Source of the DNA: Diphasiastrum complanatum
Taxonomy: Eukaryota; Streptophyta; Lycopodiopsida; Lycopodiales; Lycopodiaceae
Length of the DNA stretch: 64,000 nucleotides
Assembly (NCBI GenBank): GCA_029204225.1
Contig: MU831551.1
Span: forward strand, 126,001-190,000
Reading direction: 5' to 3'
The notes under the pieces were generated by a model, which saw only the letters and a program-made list of their open reading frames with translations, did not search any database and was not told where the DNA came from. A program made the position numbers and the translations under genes. The stretch's first letter is position 1; each line of letters starts with the position of its first letter. Positions 1 through 12,713 of the stretch are shown here, piece by piece.

Positions 1-1357
1 CTATGGTTCTCTGCTCTGAAAAGGGACTTTATGATCTAAAATTCACTGACCAAAAGCAAGCATATTTATATATGCTTGCAGATCGCATTCACATACCTCC
101 CCACAAAATTTTTTGTTTACATCCAAAAGGACATTGTATTTGAGGCCTATTGATTGCTGCTAACATTGGCTGACTTTGCTTGGCCATTAATCATTGGTTA
201 TAGGGCAATTTGCAGCCCAATTCATTCCTATCCATGTTGTTTGATGTTTGGAATCAATGGTCTGTAGATCTATGTTTGTAAGTTTTACGACTTGCAAAAA
301 ATATTGCAAACCTTTTCGAGATCCTTTCAACAAGTAACAACTATGTATGGCACACAATTGGATCATGTATGTAAAAAATCCAAAAAAATTATCTGGAACT
401 ACATATGCTTATTGGTCGCTTATTGATCAGATCATTCACCAATATATTACATGAGTGAATGAAAAAAGCCATTAAAAAAAACTTTAACAACGTACTATTT
501 ATTGCATGTTGCAAAGGCAGGGCCCCATGGCTTCCACAATGCACTTGTTTATAAAGTTTTGGTATTAGGGTTTTTTTTTTAAGTTGGAGTGTAGATGGGC
601 CTTTTGTTGGTTTTTGGATTTTGGAGTGAAGACTGGCTTTTGGCTTCTGGTTGGAGTGAAGGTGTTGGAATGGACAACGAGCTATCGTGGAGCTGGATGC
701 ATCAAACATTTTGAGATGGGGACAACGAGCTATTATGGAGCTAGACAAGGAGATATCGTGAAGCTGGATGCGTCAAATGTTGGATCCTTTTTCAGGTTTG
801 TTCATATTTTTCACCTAGTCATCCCCTCTGGATCAGGCTCCAGAGGTGATATTGAAATGGTCTTCTCTTCACCTTTTTCCCATTTTCATAGCCTCTAGAG
901 TAGGAGCGCCGATGCTCTTGCTCCAAAGATGATCTTCTTGATCTCTTTTTGGCAAGATTCAGCCTCTATTACAAAATATTTCAAGAACCAGTGTCTTCCT
1001 TGGCTACAGCAAGATGCCCAAATTGTGTTTTTCTTTACAATCATATAGTGTTGCGAATTTCTGCAGCCTAATCGTTGGACAAAATTCTAAATCCTAGCAT
1101 TTGAGTAGGTAAATCAGCAGGTTGTCTCCTAGTTTTGACAAATTAGATGTTGTGTAAGCTCACCGTGAAACAACCATTTTCATGGATGAATCCCTCAGTC
1201 TACGAATCTTGTTTCACCATCGCAGCTCGTGATAAGGCAATGTGTTTCACACTAAGGCATCATCTGGCTTTATTTTTTCACTAGCATCCAGCACAGACCT
1301 AAAACACCAAACCAATACTTTACCCATACCTTCCTCAAAGACCATACCCTAATAGCT
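1..1357. other. Unassigned spacer
   Basis: I see no gene or recognisable element here. Short open frames on both strands (around 389-898) overlap each other and a small internal duplication, and they show no domain. The stretch is AT-rich with homopolymer runs, as elsewhere in the window. Confidence 0.6.
672..780. repeat. Short imperfect tandem duplication
   Basis: The motif GACAACGAGCTAT..TGGAGCT occurs at about 673 and again at 720. The following part, ATCGTG.AGCTGGATGC.TCAAA, also occurs twice (about 684-705 and 755-776). It looks like an imperfect local duplication of about 45-70 bp. It is what makes the overlapping open frames look repetitive. No function is evident. Confidence 0.55.
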
Positions 1358-2768
1358 AGAAAGCAAGTTGTGATTGGCCTTCCATGTTCCTTAAGTAGCA
1401 TCAATCATGTTTGTGAGTCTTGTGCTTTGTCAAAGTCACATAGACAACCCATACTAGATCTACATCTAGATCTACAAAGCCTTTTCAAGTTGTACATTCG
1501 AATATTCATGGAATTACTACAATTAGCAATAGTGGAGCTAAGATGTATGTAACTTTCATTGATGATTTTAGTAGATTTTGTTGGATCTATCTACTAAAGA
1601 GCAAAGATGAAGTGTATGATGTCTTTGTTAAGTTCAAGAATGCAAGGGAGAATGAATTTTCTACAAGGATCAAGTGCTTAAGTGAAAATGGTGGAGAGTA
1701 CATATCTACTAAGTTCAAGGCATTTTGTGATGATGAGCATGGGATCTAGAGGGAGTATACAACACTAATGACTCCACAACAAAATGGAGTGGCTGAAAGG
1801 AAGAATAGGACTTTATGTGAAAGTGGCAAAGCCATGAGGTTAAGTGCTAAACTTGATAAGTTATTTTGGAATCAAGCTTTGTTGTGTGCTAATTTCTTGT
1901 GCAATAGGTGGCCAAGTGCTATGTTGGATGGAAGGACACCTTTTGAGATGCTATTCAAGAGGAGGCCGAGTGTCAACTTTCTTATAACTTCTGGGTGCAC
2001 ATGCTATGTCACATTACTCTTGATGATAGGACCAAGGAGGATTCATTTTCAAGAAAATGCATTTTTGTTGGATATAGTGAGGTGAGCCTACAAAGTTTAC
2101 ATTCCTTCTACTAACAAAGTGATTGTTGGTAGAGATGTCATTTTTTATGAAGGGAACATTTCAAAAGTATCTTCAAGTACTATTGACAGTGATGTGGATG
2201 GATCTAACATTCTTGATGTTGATGTAAATGATCATACTTTGGATGGTGATGATGAAGCACCATCATCAAGTCAAAAGCCAAGGAGAACATCAAGGGAAAG
2301 ACAAATACCTTCAAGGCTCACTTATAATTAAAAGAGTAAGCAAGTAGTTTCTGAAAATTATGTTGTTTCCCTAACCTCTTTTGATGAACCTACATGTGTA
2401 GATTAAGCAAGGATCAAAGAGGAGTGGATCTAGGAAATGGATCTTGAGTATCAAGCTCTTATGAAGAATGGAACTGAAAATTGGTGGAGTTACATAAGGA
2501 CAAGAAAGCTATTGGATGCAAATGGATCTTCAAGGTGAAAACACACCAAGATGGATCTATCAACAAGTACAAGGCAAGGTTGGTGGCAAAAGAATATGCT
2601 GAAGAACATGGTATTGACTATGATAAAACCTTTGCACCCGTGACAAAGATGGTGAGTATTCGGGTCATTATATCTCTTGATATTCTTTATGGATGGGATC
2701 TATGGAAATTGGACATTACCAATGCATTTTTGAATGGTGATCTTGAGGAGAAAGTTCAAATTTATATT
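1358..2768 (+). pseudogene. Ty1/copia pol fragment (C1 family), degenerate
   Basis: Remnant of a Ty1/copia polyprotein that once encoded integrase and reverse transcriptase for element replication. It enters at the end of the GAG-pre-integrase zinc-finger region (C-E-S-C near 1412). It continues through the integrase core (FIDDFSRFCWIYLLKSKDEV near 1550, TPQQNGVAERKNRTL near 1770) and the variable linker. It stops in the N-terminal half of RT (GCKWIFKVKTHQDGSINKYK, then DITNAFLNG near 2720). At least four stops and frame changes break it. In the second catalytic region the usual SDNGGEY reads SENGGEY. It aligns collinearly with the intact C5 polyprotein of this window. RT is cut before YVDD and joined directly to LTR-like DNA, so this is an internally deleted dead copy. 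Confidence 0.9.
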
Positions 2769-3322
2769 AGTCTAAAAGCATTTGAATAAACACTTTTTGA
2801 AAGTGTGAAAAAATGTAGAAGTTGAGTTTTAGTAGATTCAAATTTGAAAGTTGGATACATTAAATCTAGTTCAAAAAATAGAAGGATTTTTATTATGGCG
2901 GAAAACCAAGTGGCAATTTAGATTTTGGACTTGCTATAAAAGGATGTAACTCATGGGAAGAGGGATCACTCTCTCTCTCTCTCTCTCTCTCTTATCACGT
3001 TCTGTGTATACATGGTTCTCTTGGGTTCTATTATCCATTGGTGCACTATACTTGTGATATCTTGCAATTCTATCTATAGAATGTTCATTAATTGCTATTT
3101 TCATATCCACACATGTGAAACACAATAGCGTATTGGTATTGTACAGACAACAACTTCTTTTTATGTTTTGGTTCATGTTTGATCAATATCTATTAGAGTT
3201 TGCATCTCGTTCTTAGAGTAGATGTTGATTTTTCTACATTGACTAGATTAGTGAATTGCTTGCCTTTCTAACCCAAGATCATTTTGTAGGTTTGGAACTT
3301 AATGGATCTCAAACCTTTCACA
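2769..3322 (+). repeat. 3' LTR remnant of the C1 copia fragment
   Basis: This segment aligns with the complete C1 LTRs at 58871-59510 and 32874-33522 but lacks about the first 100 bp. Shared blocks include ATTTGAATAAACAC, the TATA-like GCTATAAAAGGATGTAAC near 2932, TACATGGTTCTCTTGGGTTC near 3010 and TTTTTCTACATTG near 3230. It ends CTTTCACA, the inverse of the family's TGTGAAAG start. A short (CT)n run lies at 2970-2992. The left edge is a deletion junction with RT. Confidence 0.8.
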
Positions 3323-3403
3323 CTGCGCTCGATAAGTCGTCCACAGTCTTCGATTAACGAACAGACTCACTTCACCTCCCTCTTTCCAACATTGCTCGTG
3401 CAG

Positions 3404-3763
3404 GTTTATGTTGGAGATGCTGACAGAGCAGGAGGATGTGGCCATTGACCATCTTGCGGATACTGGTAGTTTTCCTAGAGTTGCTGCTACAATGAACTGC
3501 CATTGTATTTGTGTGAGGAATGATGAGACTGTTTACACAACGTTCTTGGAGAACTTCAAAGACAACACTCCAATAACATCCTTTTACTTCCCTATTTGTA
3601 ACCGTTATTGTAGTGTGATGTTGATTGTTGTTTGTTGTAAAACATTTGATTGTTTTCTTGTAATGTGTAGATTGATTCTGGCGAGCTGGAGGGAGATCAC
3701 ACAAAAGACGAAGGGCAAAATTTGATGGTTTCTCGATTGATTGTTGTAGGCTTCATAGCAACT
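3404..3763 (+). other. Possible host exon pair, unrecognised
   Basis: A pyrimidine-rich stretch ending GTGCAG (3398-3403) looks like a splice acceptor. It precedes an open frame reading MLEMLTEQEDVAIDHLADTG from 3408, followed by about 45 more residues of balanced composition. A second TAG acceptor at 3668-3670 precedes IDSGELEGDHTKDEGQNLM and a stop at 3764. Composition is more protein-like than in the surrounding spacer. I do not recognise the protein, and a convincing donor between the two pieces is not obvious. It may be an exon remnant or chance. Confidence 0.25.
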
Positions 3764-4040
3764 TGATTTTTTATTGCTACTGTAGAAGTTGCATGCTGAC
3801 TATCAAGTAACAAGAAATTAACATATTTAAAAAAAAATTGGTACAAAGAAACCAATTGTGTCTGACTAAATATAGTATTTGGTAGTGTCTTGGTTCTAAT
3901 TTTTTTAGTTGCAGCGATTGTGCCAACTCCAAGGTTCTGGTATATGAGTCAAGTCCATTTAGCTATACATGCTGGAGTGTTTCGTGGGTGATTTTGTTCT
4001 ATAGTTTGAAAAAAAAGCTTCGGAGTCCATATTCTTCTCA

Positions 4041-4560
<520 letters not shown>

Positions 4561-7500
4561 TACTCTATGTTGTGACTTTGAAATACTAATTTTGCTGAGC
4601 TCATAAAATAGGTATTGAAAAGATTTTTATGAATATTCTTTTCGGTGATTTTTTTGACATCATCCCATGCCCTTAAGTTCTCCTTTGTTCCTACCATATG
4701 CCTTCAGAGGTAAAAAGCACTAGTTTAATATGGAGTCTTGCACTTGTACTTTAAATTTTCTCGGCACTCAAACTTCCACCAATAATTGTTTTGTAAGGGA
4801 CATCATAAGATGGTCCCTGGTAACCTACTAAATGAAACATGGTTACACAACATGAGAGTTTGTTCTTAATGCCCTAAATGAAAGTATAATTAGTTGGTTA
4901 ACAGACCAATTGTAGGCGGTTGACACTAGCTGGCACTGCTTGAGAACATGCACTTTCTACTAAGATTATTGTTTACGGTGTGCATATGGCTGCTGCAAGG
5001 CTAGGGAAAATGTGGATATAAAAAATGTGGTTGCTTTTTTTGTACGTAGCTCTTTTTTTTCCATTCCTATCACAACCTCACTAGTATGCTTGAGAATCCA
5101 CCAAGGAAGAAGTGTTTTTTCTACTTTAATTATAATAATTAACAAAATTGATATATATTCACCAGTAGTAGCACTAAACTTCATAACTTCTTGGCCTAAT
5201 TGACCAACATTGTAGGTACTCAGGATTTGGAGTTTATTTAAATAAAAATGCAGGCCCATTTGTTTTGCACATATCTTTTAAGTATTTTTGCCACTATTTC
5301 TAGCTTTACCTTGCAAACTCAAGGCTAAACTTAAGGGTATCTAGAATGGTCAAGAATTGTCACAATGGTCAAGAATGCATCTTCATAGAGGTAGCTTGAC
5401 CTTGACACTTTTTGGTGTTTGAAACAATGGAGAAAACATGATATGACCTTGCCTCTCAAACTATAGGATATGTGATTTAGTACAAATGTAGTTACATGCT
5501 TAATATATCAATATACACTACTGACTCAAGATTTGCTACTCAAAATTTTATGTCTATGATCGTGCTAGTTGGTTGTTTATTGGGCATTTTTATATTTTGT
5601 GCTTACTGAGTAATGTCATGTCCTCATTAACTTCATACAATAAAATCTCCATTAGGATACTCAACGGAGATCTTAAGTAATTTTGAATGGCTATTCAATG
5701 ACAAAGTGAGGAAATTGCAGGCCTTGTAATTAGATTGAAAGTTGTTAGTTCATTTTTTCTTGACAGTTTTGCTTGCTAGTCATATCAAAATTCTTATTAG
5801 ATAATTGTAGCTCGTATTTGAAATCAAAGTTTTGTTGAGTTTTTGGATAATTCTGGAAAGATGTCATCAGCATCTTGATTTGGTCTATGAAAGTGCATAA
5901 ATGTAGAACACATACTTTGCACCAAAGCTTTCTCCCATGGATTCCACCCACAATGTCTTATTATAATATTATAATTCAAAGCCTGAAAGTTAGACATTAG
6001 CAAAGTGTGATTATAGTTGGTGCATGTTGAATTTTGAATTGCATATTCTTTGAGAATGGGATTACACATAAATGTCTACCATTGCTCTTCATGTGGAAGA
6101 GGCTTTGTTTCAAGACATTGACTAGTTTTGCATCCAAATAACCATTTGATCAACCAGTGAACTTCAATTTTATAATCTATCATGTAAATAGTAGTGCTCG
6201 CCAAAACATGATAACAAAATGAATCGTAGGATCAATTGTAAACGGTGAAATATAGGATCAATTGTGAAGACAAACGAAATTGCGCCAAGAGTGTGGATCG
6301 AAGAAAGATACTCAAAATATATAAAACTCAAATACTTATCTGATACAGATCATAGGAATGGGAATTCTTGCTGCAAATCCTTCATTGATGATAAAACTCC
6401 AAGGGCTTAAACTTGAAAGCGCTTACTTGAATGTGCGCAAGTGATGCATTTTATACTAGAGTCTTTCCTCTCTCAAGAGTTCAATTCATCATGAGAGTGG
6501 GAATGGAATCTTACAGCTGGAATCCACTAATGCACACTTGCACTAGATTATTATTTAACTGTCACATCTATTACATCGAGATATTTCTTAATACAAGACA
6601 ACTGAATAGTCATGATAAAATATCTTCTAGTGTTGTACAACTGGTAGTTGGGATATTATAAAATATATTTGTAGTGCAATACAACTGTTATAGTGGAAGA
6701 CAGTTGGACCACGTGATGTCATTTGTCATACTCCCTGGTGTTAACAGATTCATCATATGTCTACTGATTCGTTGTTGTTCTTTATTACTCTCTGGTTATA
6801 GATCAGTGTGTTGTGCATGTTACCAGGCTTGTTTGGGCGTTCTGAATGTTAACATGTTTGTTTCAATGTCCAGGTCAGGCAAAAGGGAAAGAACAACATT
6901 TACTACATTTCCTACCTATCAGAGGAGACTTGGATAGGTCACTCTGGAATTGAATGCACATGCATAATCAATCAGAATGCAAGCCAATGCGTTCAACACA
7001 TGATCCACGTTACTGCTCAATTAAACATGATGGATTCCTACTTCTATTAACTGCAAAAACGAAATTAAACTAAGCTAACACATACATTCTAAATGCAAGA
7101 GCAAGAAACTAAACTAGACAACATTTTGGAGAACCCAAGAATCAAGAAACACACATTTTTTTATTCTTGGACTGCCAAGAACATCAAGAAATGGGTTGTC
7201 CTAGGATTTTCAAGATCTAAGCCACAACCCAGCCAAGACGAATTACCACAATGTTGATTCCTACATTAATCCACAAAAAGCAGGAAATCTAATCCATGCT
7301 ACTTTAATCCACATTTAAAATCCACAAACAAGGTAATATACCATCTTTACAAAGAGTTGATATTTGCAAAGCACCATGTGGAACAAAAATTTCATTCATC
7401 AAGATTTATATGTCACTTGGATATTTGCAATTTCCAATTGGTCTATTAGAGTAATGAATAACTCAGACATGCCCTTGTTAAAAAAACAAGGCCAAATTGG

Positions 7501-7799
7501 TGACACTAAATGTATGTACGATATAGTTTGAAATGCATGGAAGGAGAAGATACTATTTCATGAGTACTTATCTGATTAGGAGATTCATAAAATGAATTTC
7601 CCTATAGCTTTCCTATTCCCATAGCTGTTCGGTATATCTACTTGTTGGGAGATCAATTGATCAAATCTGTCTAAGGCCTTGGAAATCTGCTTAGATTGTG
7701 GGGTCTCAAATAGATTTGTTGTTGCACAAAGGCAGAAGAAAATTTCAATTTCCTGGTGAGGTTGCTCTTTGTTGGAAATTGTAGCAGATGACGGAATAT

Positions 7800-8116
7800 C
7801 TATGTTCTTCTTCTTTCTACAATAATTCAATTCATTTCTTGTAATAACGTCTCTGTGCCATGAGTGATCTGGGTAATCACAAGGTAATGTAGACGTTTTC
7901 TAGGTTGGTGGCTATGGTGCTCGTGGTGTGTTGTTGTTGGGATCCTATCCGGATTCGTAACGAACGTGGCAGGCAGATAGGACCTTGGTTGTTTCAGACA
8001 GTCTTTGAAACTGTGTTTTCTAACACAGTCGGGGCATGGTACTTTGTTTTGACCGTACAATCAACCATAAAGTGACCTAGTTCACCACAGATGAAGCATC
8101 TGTTGTTCATCGACGC
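7800..8116 (-). pseudogene. CCHC zinc-knuckle (gag-like) fragment
   Basis: Reading the minus strand from 8116, the first frame gives CFICGELGHFMVDC, a perfect CX2CX4HX4C knuckle. After a frame change, CPDCVRKHSFKDCLKQPR gives a second, CX2CX3HX4C-like knuckle. Basic and proline/threonine-rich sequence follows to about 7800. Such knuckles bind nucleic acid in retroelement Gag or ORF1 proteins. The gene is split by copia C4, whose LTR begins at 8117. A short continuation of the host frame, ATCTNHILKPYML, is visible on the far side at 13375-13335. Frameshifts and stops make it dead. I cannot tell whether it comes from an LTR element or a LINE. Confidence 0.6.
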
Positions 8117-8721
8117 TGTCAAAAATCAGTGGGAATGTGCGGAAGCTGGTGAACAAGCTTGGTGTAGGATCGGAAACGCCATAGTTAGCAGTAGAAAGTT
8201 CAAATTGAATGATTCAGACAAATCATAAAGAATGATACAGTAGTGGGACTGAGGATTGCACTCTGATTATTATCAAACAATGAGTACAATTTCTTGAAAT
8301 AATAACTTCAGCCGGTTGAGCGTGACTACGCTGGCTACAAAAAAACTTGAATAATCAGAAGAAACTTTTTGGTGAAGATTCTAGAATTGATATCCTACAA
8401 AATATCTACAACTACCTTTTGTTGCAGTTATGACAACCGCCTCATTACAGTTAATGCATGTACAAAGTGGGCGGACTATCAACGCGAAGTCGTTGGGTCA
8501 AATTTTAGACCAACAGTATCGAAATTCACAAGTATCAAAAAAATGTACAATGATTTGAAAAATACTGACTCAAAAAATATAGGATTTTTTGAGTTGGTCC
8601 ATATTGAAAAATTCAATTCTGAATTTTTTTAATCCTCTGCTCAAAAATTCGAGCCTTCTATTTCTGGTTTTCAGGATGCTCATTATTGAATGGTTTTCAG
8701 GCTGAGCATCAAATTCCAATA
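8117..8721 (-). repeat. C4 3' LTR
   Basis: About 605 bp, aligning with 12714-13330 along its length. Shared blocks include GGGAATGTGCGGAAGCTGGTG, GATCGGAAACGCCA, AGTAGTGGGACTGAG, CCGCCTCATTACAGTTAATG and AATATAGGATTTTTTGAG. On the minus strand the LTR begins TATTGGAATTTGATGCTC and is preceded by the polypurine tract. Substitutions and small indels are scattered, so the pair is old. Confidence 0.9.
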
Positions 8722-8731
8722 CTCCTCCTTA

Positions 8732-9536
8732 ATGTGGATCCTGAAAACTTTTAATTTTCAGATTCAGCATGTCGTTGAATCTGAGGTGGTGCTCCTTTGA
8801 CAGAGCCTTTGTGAAGTAATCTGCTGCCATTCATTCTGTCATGCATGCGACTAAGGATATCTCCTTGCTTTGCACTTTCTCTCTCAAATAGTGATATTTG
8901 ATTTCGATATGCTTGCTTCAAGAATGAAATCTCGGATTGAGAGAGAGAGAGAGAGAGCTATGGTGCTTTGGTTGTCACAAAATATGGTCGTTGGATGTGA
9001 CTGTGCAAGGTCGGTTTCTGCTAGCAGGTGCCTAAGCCAAATTGTCTCCTTGGTAGCATTCGTGGTAGGAATGTATTCCTATTCGATTGATGACAATGCT
9101 ACTGAGGCCTATTTTTGGCAAGTTCCATGAAATTGGGCCTTGATTGTATAAAAATACAAATCAAAAGTAGACCTTCTAGTATCGATATTTCTTGTCCAAT
9201 CCACATCTGTGTATCCTTCAAGTATGTTGGTAGGTTGGCTGCCTCCATAACAGATGCTAAGATGTTTGGTTGTCTAGATGAACTTCATGATTTTTATGAG
9301 TGCTTTACAGTGGGTTAGACCAGGATTTTATAGGAATTGTTGAGTGAATTGATCGAATATGCAATGTCGGGTCGAGTGCAGATCATTGCATACATCAGTG
9401 AGCCGATGATGGAGTGAAATGAATATTGCTTCATCTCCATCTTTTCTCCCTCCGATTGTTCCTTTGACAGCTTCAGTCCAGGGTCGAGTGGAAAGAGACT
9501 TGGTTTGCAGTTGGCCATTCCATACTTTTTCAGCAC
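8732..9536 (-). pseudogene. C4 RNase H region
   Basis: Minus-strand frames read PTANQVSFHSTLD and TRPDIAYSINSL (the RT/RNase H junction). Further on come YTDVDW, SSIE.EYIPTTNATKE and FCDNQSTIALSLS, and the C-terminal YHYLREKVQSKEISLV and DYFTKALSKEHHLRF typical of copia RNase H. The catalytic-motif environments (D of TDVDW, E of SIE.EY, D of CDN) are visible, but stops and frameshifts separate them. A (GA)n run at about 8939-8956 falls inside the coding remnant. Confidence 0.85.
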
Positions 9537-9599
9537 GTTTGTGAGATATCTCTGTTGGCTGATGAAAATCAGACAGTTGGGCCGAATTTAAAAATTTTT

Positions 9600-10335
9600 G
9601 ATTCTGAAACAATAGTGGACTGGACCCATGTCAGTCATTTTATACTCTTGGCCAGCATGCATTTCGTGTCCTTCATCAGATTCAGATCGTTACTGAATAA
9701 TAGTGTATCATCCACATAGAGACTGATGCTGATGAAGAAATTCAATATAGACTTGAAGTAGACATTTGAGTCTGCTGAGTTGGAATAAAACCATTCATAA
9801 TAAGAAATGCATTTATTTTTTGGAACCAGGCCCTGGAGAACTGTTTCAGCCCATAGAGTGCCTTGTGGATTTTGCATACAAGGTGTTGCTTACCCCTCAG
9901 TTCATATCCTTCTGGCTGTGACATAAAGATTTTCTCTTCAATGGTCCCATCAAGAAAAGCAATCTAGACATCCATTTAATGGAGTTCGAGATCTGCTACG
10001 GCTGCAAAGGAGAGTAGCAAACGGATCGAAGCATTGACGACTGGGCTGAAGGTTTCGAAATAATCCAGATTTGGAATCTAGGAATAGTCCTTGACGACCA
10101 GCATGGGTTTGTATCGATTCAACCTTCCTTCAGCATCATACTTCGCCTTGAATATCCATTTGCATGGAATTGGATTTCTTCCCTTTGACAGCTCAGTGAC
10201 TGTCCACATTTGATTCTCTATTAGAGAATCGAATTCAGTGTCCATCACTGCTTTCCATTGGTTAACATCAGGTTTAGACATTGCCTCTGAAACTGTATTT
10301 GATTCCTGCATGAAATAGCAGGCTGCATTGTCCAT
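9600..10335 (-). pseudogene. C4 reverse transcriptase region
   Basis: Minus-strand translation from 10335 gives AMSKPDVNQWKAVMDTEFDS and NQMWTV..LSKGRNPIPCKW, the start of copia RT. It continues with ETFSPVVNASIRLLLS, MSQPEGYELRGKQHLVCKIH, KALYGLKQFSRAWFQKI and finally SLYVDDTLLFSNDL near 9715, which holds the intact YVDD catalytic box. At least three in-frame stops and two frame changes occur. No active polymerase can be made. Confidence 0.9.
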
Positions 10336-11357
10336 AAATCTGGATGGAGGTTATCTTGGTCGATTCGATCTTCTTGGTTGAATCTCGACCCCCTGATGTG
10401 ATTCGACCTATTGATGTTGTAACTTACTTTCTGAGTTTGTGTCGATTTTCTGATTTTCAATCTTGAAGCCTTTTTTGATATTTGGATCGAAAATTTCTTG
10501 AGCTTCCCCCTTGTGGTTGATAAATCAATCTTCCACAAGAATGACATCTCTGCTTGTGAATGATTTTTTTGTTTCCAGATTATAACAAAAATTGATTTTG
10601 TGCTTTTGTCATCTAGCTTCTTCTTGAGATCTTTGGGACTATGAGCATAAATAAGACAACCAAACACTCTACTATTCTTGAGTGATGGTTTCGATTATGT
10701 CCACACCTCATAAGGTGTTTTGCCATTCAGGGCTTTGGTGATCGATCGATTTTGTAGATAGGCGGCTGTAGCAACAACTTTTGCCCAAAAAAATTTCGGA
10801 AGAGAGGCATGAGCCAACATGCTCTTGGCACTTTCGATCAGTGTTTGATTCTTCCGTTCAGTTACACCATTGGACTGCGGTGAGTAGCTAGTTGTGAATT
10901 GTTGATGTCTTCTGTTGGCCTTGCCGAACTCCTTGAATTCGGTGGAGATAAATTATCCCACTCCATTTGTGCGTTGAGATTTGATCTTCCTCTGGGTCTG
11001 ATTTTCTGATAACGCCTTGAACTACATGAAGAACCTGAATGCCTCTTATTTGTTCTTCAGAAAATAGGTTGCAGTTCTTTGAGAGAAGTCATCGATGAAG
11101 GTTAGGAGGTATAGAGCTCCCCCTTTGAAAGCAGTCTGCATTGGGCCACATATGTCGCTATGTATAGGATCCAGCAGGCCTTTGGACATATGAACTGAGT
11201 CGGAAATGAACGGACTTCTAGCATGCTTGCTGATTATACAGCTTCTACATGGAGAAGTTGGCTTGCTGATAGAAGGCAAATCTTGTACTTGTTTTTGAGT
11301 CGATGTTTGTTGAATACTATTGAAGTTTAAATGGCCTAATCTGAAATGCCAAAGCAT
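10245..11357 (-). pseudogene. C4 integrase region
   Basis: Starting at 11357 on the minus strand, WHFRLGHLNF and CRSCIISKHARSPF form the HHCC zinc finger of copia integrase. IHSDICGPMQ supplies the first catalytic Asp. FIDDFSQRTATYFLKNK and, after several stops, SYSPQSNGVTERKNQTLIES carry the region with the catalytic Glu. VFGCLIYAHSPKDLKKKLDD belongs to the C-terminal part. The middle Asp region is scrambled by frameshifts. Dead. Confidence 0.88.
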
Positions 11358-11924
11358 ATCAGATGATTTGGAAGTTGAGGTGTGAAGAGCTTGACTGTTG
11401 GAAGAATAACAGTGGTTGAGTTTGTAGAGATTGTCACTTCTTCTCCTGAAAGCTAAAACTTTTTGAGATTTGTGGAACTTGGAGAACGTTGGGACAACAA
11501 CTTGACTTCACCTTTCTGAAATTCGATTCTAATTGTTCCTTCACTTTGAATTGAATGTGATGAGTTTTCTCCAAGTTGCACAACTCGAGAGTGGGTGAAA
11601 GATTTATAATCTTTAAACTAGTCTTGATGGTAAGTCATGTGTTGAGTTGCTCTAGAATCGAGATACCAGGAATCGATATCTCATTGTTCTCCGACCTTGG
11701 TCATGAAGGCTACTTCATCTTCCACTTGTTGCTGCATCAAAAAACTGGTGAGGCTGAATTCGCTTGTTGTTGGAACTACTTCTTCTCATTGTTGAATTTC
11801 AAACTTCTGCAGTCCTTGATCTCATGTCTAGTTCTCTTGTAGTATGTGCAAAATTGTTTTTGCTTTGGTTGGGAAGATGAAGAATTTGAATTCGATCCTT
11901 AGCCAAAATTTGACCCTAGAGTCA

Positions 11925-12571
11925 AAATTTGGTACTGATTGTATATTGCTCTTCCTTTTGGATCTGAACTTCTAATTTTTGGAGTATAGAGCTTGAGGAT
12001 CCAAACATTGTGCCTGAGGAAGTTGTAGATCTTCTGGGCTCCTCTTGTTGAAGTAATGAAATCACTCTTGAAAGGGTGATCTTCTCCTGGATCGAAATTG
12101 CTAGGACCCAATTCTCATAGGCCTCAGGAAGACTTGATAATAGAGTCATAATAACGTTGCAGTCATCTGCTCCATAAGATTTTGGAAAGTGTTAATATGG
12201 CTCAAAACACTTACTGCTTCATACATTCTCAGGGTAAAGAATTTTCTCCTCAAATGGAGTTTGGAGGCGACGTCCCTGATATTGTAGAGAGTTGCTAGGA
12301 CGTCCCATGCATCCTTAGCAGTCTGAACATCACGTATGTAACTAATTTGATTGTCTTTGATGATGAGAGTGATCATGGCAAAAGCCTTGCCATCTTTCAG
12401 TCTCCATTTGGTGATCATAGTGGCTGCATCACCTTCAAGCTTAACTTCTATGCCATCAACAATGTCCCACAGTTCCTTGGCTAGTAGTATGACCTTCATT
12501 TTGAAATTCGAAAGATGGTAGTTACTCTCATCGAGTCTGTCGATTAGAGAAGAACTAGAAGACAAATCCAT
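11925..12571 (-). pseudogene. C4 Gag region
   Basis: The likely start is the Met at 12571 (MDLSSSSSLIDRLDESNYHL), shortly after the primer site. It continues with WRLKDGKAFAMITLIIKDNQ, TAKDAWDVLATLY and KLHLRRKFFTLRM, the UBN2-type Gag of copia elements. A frame change near 12150 leads to LLSSLPEAYENWVLAI. Downstream near 11850-11810 a degenerate knuckle reads CTYYKRTRHEIKDC, with the second Cys replaced by Tyr. It would have formed the capsid/nucleocapsid of the particle. Confidence 0.85.
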
Positions 12572-12701
12572 TCTGGATGAGTGGGATTGTTGGTAGAACA
12601 ACGATTTCAGAATAATGTTGGCTGCGCGCTTGCTAGAACAACGTCTTGATAGAAACAAGTCTTGATAATCTACAGACATAGTGGAGATTACGGAACAACC
12701 C

Positions 12702-12713
12702 ACTCTGATTCCA
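12702..12713 (-). promoter_or_regulatory. C4 primer-binding site
   Basis: Immediately inside the 5' LTR, the minus strand reads TGGAATCAGAGT. This is close to the plant initiator-Met tRNA complement TGGTATCAGAGC used by most copia elements. It primes minus-strand DNA synthesis. Two substitutions are present. Confidence 0.75.

Noticed and set aside
389-898. Overlapping 119-aa (minus) and 104-aa (plus) frames
   Set aside because: They overlap in opposite directions across a small duplication and have no domain or promoter.
3372-3704. 110-aa minus-strand frame
   Set aside because: Opposite to the possible plus-strand exon, which has better splice context and composition.
8112-8116. GACGC/GTAGC as a C4 target duplication
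   Set aside because: Only three of five bases agree, so it is not reported as a feature.
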